Below are positions 5,495-7,321 of a stretch of DNA of 7,321 nucleotides, piece after piece. Under the pieces are notes generated by a model. The model did no database searches. It saw only the letters and a program-made list of their open reading frames with translations, and was not told where the DNA came from. The translations under genes were made by a program, and so were the position numbers. The stretch spans positions 1 to 7,321 of the forward strand of contig CAYJAZ010000051.1 of assembly GCA_964368455.1 (NCBI GenBank), written 5' to 3'. The DNA comes from CAYJAZ01 sp964368455 (lineage in GTDB: Bacteria; Desulfobacterota; Desulfovibrionia; Desulfovibrionales; Desulfovibrionaceae). The stretch's first letter is position 1. The number at the start of each line of letters is the position of its first letter.

Positions 5495-6943
5495 ATGAAT
5501 CAAAACAAATGTATTGTTTTTATTGCTCCTGCAAGCTTAATCACTCCTTTTTTTCCTCTTTTGAAGGAAGAAGGTATTGAGGTTGGCTTAGCAGAAAATA
5601 TCCAAGCCGTGTCTTCTTTTTTAAGAAAGGAAGTGACAGCAATCTTTTCGCGTACGCAGATGAATGGCTATAGTGTTGAAGATTTGCTTGAAATTGGCAA
5701 GGATGATCCTCAATTTCCGCCTGTTTACATTATTTCGGATAAGGCTGACAAAGAAGAAGCCGAATATTTTATGAATCTAGGGGCAAAGGATTATTGGCTT
5801 GATCCTATTCAAATAGATAAAATTAAGGCTGTCTTGAAAAATACTTCAAGTATGCCATCTTCAAAAAAAGAAACTAAAGCAAAGCCTGTAGAAAATAAAC
5901 ACCATATTGTTGGCTCAAATCCAGCAATACAACGTGTGCTTATGCTTGCAAAACAAGTTGCAAAATCAAAGGCTTCTGTTTTAATTTCAGGCGATTCTGG
6001 TACTGGTAAAGAAATGTTTGCTCGCACCTTACATGCGTGGAGTGATAGGGCAAATGCTCCCTTTATTGCTGTGAACTGTGCTGCTTTGCCAGAACACCTT
6101 TTAGAATCAGAACTTTTTGGCCATGAAAAAGGTGCTTTTACTGGTGCTATTGCAAGAAAACCTGGTAAATTTGAGCTTGCCCATGGCGGAACTCTTTTAT
6201 TAGACGAAATTTCAGAAATGGATCCTGCTTTGCAAGCAAAATTATTGCGTGTCTTGCAAGAGGGCGAAGTTGATAGGGTTGGCGGAACGGAAACTTTAAA
6301 AGTTGATGTGCGTGTTTTGGCCACAACTAACCGAGATATGGAAGGCTGGATTGCTGAAGGCAAGTTTAGACAAGATTTATATTTCCGCTTGAATGTTATT
6401 CCATTAAGATTGCCATCCTTACATGAACGTGGTTCAGATATACTTGAATTAGCTAAATTTTTTACAGATAAATATGTCAACGAATATGGTTTAGCACAGG
6501 CATTATTCTCAAAAGAAGCAGAAGAATGGCTCTTGTCTTATTCTTGGCCTGGAAATGTGCGTGAATTGCAAAATCTTATGGAAAGGGCTGTGTTGCTTTC
6601 AAATGGCATGCCTATAAGTCCTATGCATTTCTTGCTTGAAGGGGCAGAATGGCCTTTATTTACTGATGAAACACAAAATGCTGAAAATACTGAATTGAGT
6701 TCTGTTTTATCTCAAGATAATGGACTAAATTCGGCTGGAGCTTCGGTGGCTGGAACTGTTCAAAATGAGCAAGTATTTACAAATGCTGTTATTCCATTGC
6801 ATGAAATGGAAAGAATTATGATTATGAAAGGCCTTGAAGCTACTTCTGGCAATAGAACGCAAGCAGCTGAATTGTTGGGTATTTCTGTGCGTACATTGAG
6901 AAATAAACTTTCTGAATATAGAGAGCTTGGCTTGAGTGAATAA
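5495..6943 (+). CDS. Sigma-54-dependent activator with degenerate receiver (FlbD/FlrC-like)
   Basis: This 482-residue NtrC-family enhancer-binding protein remodels RNA polymerase-sigma-54. Residues 5-115 have a CheY-like receiver fold, but the acidic pocket is lost: I10-A11-P12 replaces the aspartates after strand 1, R53 occupies the phospho-acceptor position, and D103 replaces the conserved lysine before P104. The AAA+ domain (about 137-375) is intact, with Walker A GDSGTGKE (166-173), the sigma-54 contact loop GAFTGA (213-218), Walker B GGTLLLDE (231-238), arginine finger region FRQDLYFRLN (291-300) and WPGNVREL (351-358). A polar linker (about 388-430) leads to a Fis-type helix-turn-helix (about 452-475), GNRTQAAELLGISVRTLRNKL. 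That C-terminus resembles FlbD-type flagellar regulators, but no flagellar gene is in view, so I give no symbol. No ribosome binding site precedes ATG. Confidence 0.88.
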   Translation: MNQNKCIVFIAPASLITPFFPLLKEEGIEVGLAENIQAVSSFLRKEVTAIFSRTQMNGYSVEDLLEIGKDDPQFPPVYIISDKADKEEAEYFMNLGAKDYWLDPIQIDKIKAVLKNTSSMPSSKKETKAKPVENKHHIVGSNPAIQRVLMLAKQVAKSKASVLISGDSGTGKEMFARTLHAWSDRANAPFIAVNCAALPEHLLESELFGHEKGAFTGAIARKPGKFELAHGGTLLLDEISEMDPALQAKLLRVLQEGEVDRVGGTETLKVDVRVLATTNRDMEGWIAEGKFRQDLYFRLNVIPLRLPSLHERGSDILELAKFFTDKYVNEYGLAQALFSKEAEEWLLSYSWPGNVRELQNLMERAVLLSNGMPISPMHFLLEGAEWPLFTDETQNAENTELSSVLSQDNGLNSAGASVAGTVQNEQVFTNAVIPLHEMERIMIMKGLEATSGNRTQAAELLGISVRTLRNKLSEYRELGLSE

Positions 6944-6980
6944 AATTTCTTTCTTTTGTTGAAAAGTAAAATTACAAATA

Positions 6981-7015
6981 AAAAAGGCATATATTTCTAT
7001 ATGCCTTTTATTTTA
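6981..7015. terminator. Bidirectional intrinsic terminator
   Basis: The stem aggcatata (6985-6993) pairs with tatatgcct (6998-7006) around the loop tttc. It is followed on the plus strand by TTTTATTTTATCTTTT and flanked on the other side by five A residues, so it works in both directions. It serves the convergent sigma-54 activator gene (plus strand) and the substrate-binding protein gene (minus strand). Confidence 0.88.
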
Positions 7016-7031
7016 TCTTTTTTCTATTGAT

Positions 7032-7321
7032 TTATTTTACAATAGCATCGCCAAGATAGAGGAAGTCCATTGCGTTAACAATTTCTTCAGCATTTACAAG
7101 GCGTGGGCCAACTGCCCATGAAAGAGGTTCAAGATGTAAAGGAATGAAAGCTGCATCGTCATAAGCTAATTTTTCAGCTCTTTGTAGCATAGCAGTACGT
7201 TTTTGTTGATCTGTTTCTTGGTTTGCTACTTTCATGATAGAATCGTATTCTTTATTACACCAGTGGCCTGAATTGTATTGGCCTTTACCAGTTTCTTTGT
7301 CGATACACATAAGTAAGTATT
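7032..7321 (-). CDS. Peptide-type ABC transporter substrate-binding protein, C-terminal part
   Basis: Only the last roughly 95 residues are in the window; the frame stays open to the right edge (Y-L-L before the first in-window Met), so the gene is cut by the boundary and not broken. The sequence fits the C-terminus of the DppA/OppA family of extracytoplasmic solute-binding proteins. NSGHWCNKEYDSIM corresponds to the family's usual W-x-N-x-x-(F/Y)-D segment. Next come the helical QQKRTAMLQRAEKLAYDDAAFIPL and a closing segment ending DFLYLGDAIVK. Such proteins capture peptides, nickel or similar ligands in the periplasm for an ABC importer. The ligand-binding regions are outside the window, so the substrate cannot be judged. 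A bidirectional terminator lies 17 bases past the stop. Confidence 0.82.
   Translation of the reverse strand, partial: YLLMCIDKETGKGQYNSGHWCNKEYDSIMKVANQETDQQKRTAMLQRAEKLAYDDAAFIPLHLEPLSWAVGPRLVNAEEIVNAMDFLYLGDAIVK

Noticed and set aside
5809..6480. 223-codon minus-strand frame within the sigma-54 activator
   Set aside because: It lies entirely opposite the conserved AAA+ domain, and its translation looks like reverse-strand noise. Length alone is not evidence.
7032..7321. Reading the last gene as a complete 92-residue protein starting at the in-window Met
   Set aside because: The frame is open to the window edge, there is no ribosome binding site, and the sequence is the C-terminus of a much longer binding-protein family.

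Overview
The window is an AT-rich bacterial segment with six genes, the last cut by the window edge, plus a 633-base gene-free left end. Gene content suggests an anaerobic or microaerophilic Gram-negative bacterium. The rubrerythrin has the full Desulfovibrio-type ligand set and lies directly behind a PerR-type repressor, as in the Desulfovibrio vulgaris perR-rbr operon. A DUF1844 protein sits directly upstream of argC, and a sigma-54 activator has a FlbD/FlrC-like C-terminus. A low-GC member of the Desulfovibrionaceae or a relative is my best guess. This is inference from gene content; no rRNA or other marker is present.

Layout. Bases 1-580 hold no gene I can support. They are dominated by a roughly 500-bp nested inverted repeat (arms 11-126 and 395-510) with hairpins inside each arm, a second inverted repeat inside it and a REP-like palindrome near its centre. 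Bases 577-2936 carry minus-strand genes: perR then rbr (a peroxide-defence operon ending in a clear terminator), and argC with its own terminator. Between perR and argC lies a 215-bp regulatory region with a strong promoter for perR and two copies of a PerR/Fur-type operator. Bases 2951-3226 encode the DUF1844 protein, only 14 bp upstream of argC and probably co-transcribed with it. htpG (Hsp90) follows further upstream on the same strand, as a separate unit with its own terminator.

Divergent from htpG, on the plus strand, is a sigma-54-dependent activator. Its receiver domain has lost the phosphorylation site, and its start codon has no ribosome binding site. A bidirectional terminator separates it from the convergent 3' end of a peptide-type ABC transporter substrate-binding protein that runs off the right edge.

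No complete new system is visible. The items most worth a second look are the nested palindromic element, the twin operator region upstream of perR, and the receiver-dead activator with a possibly leaderless mRNA.
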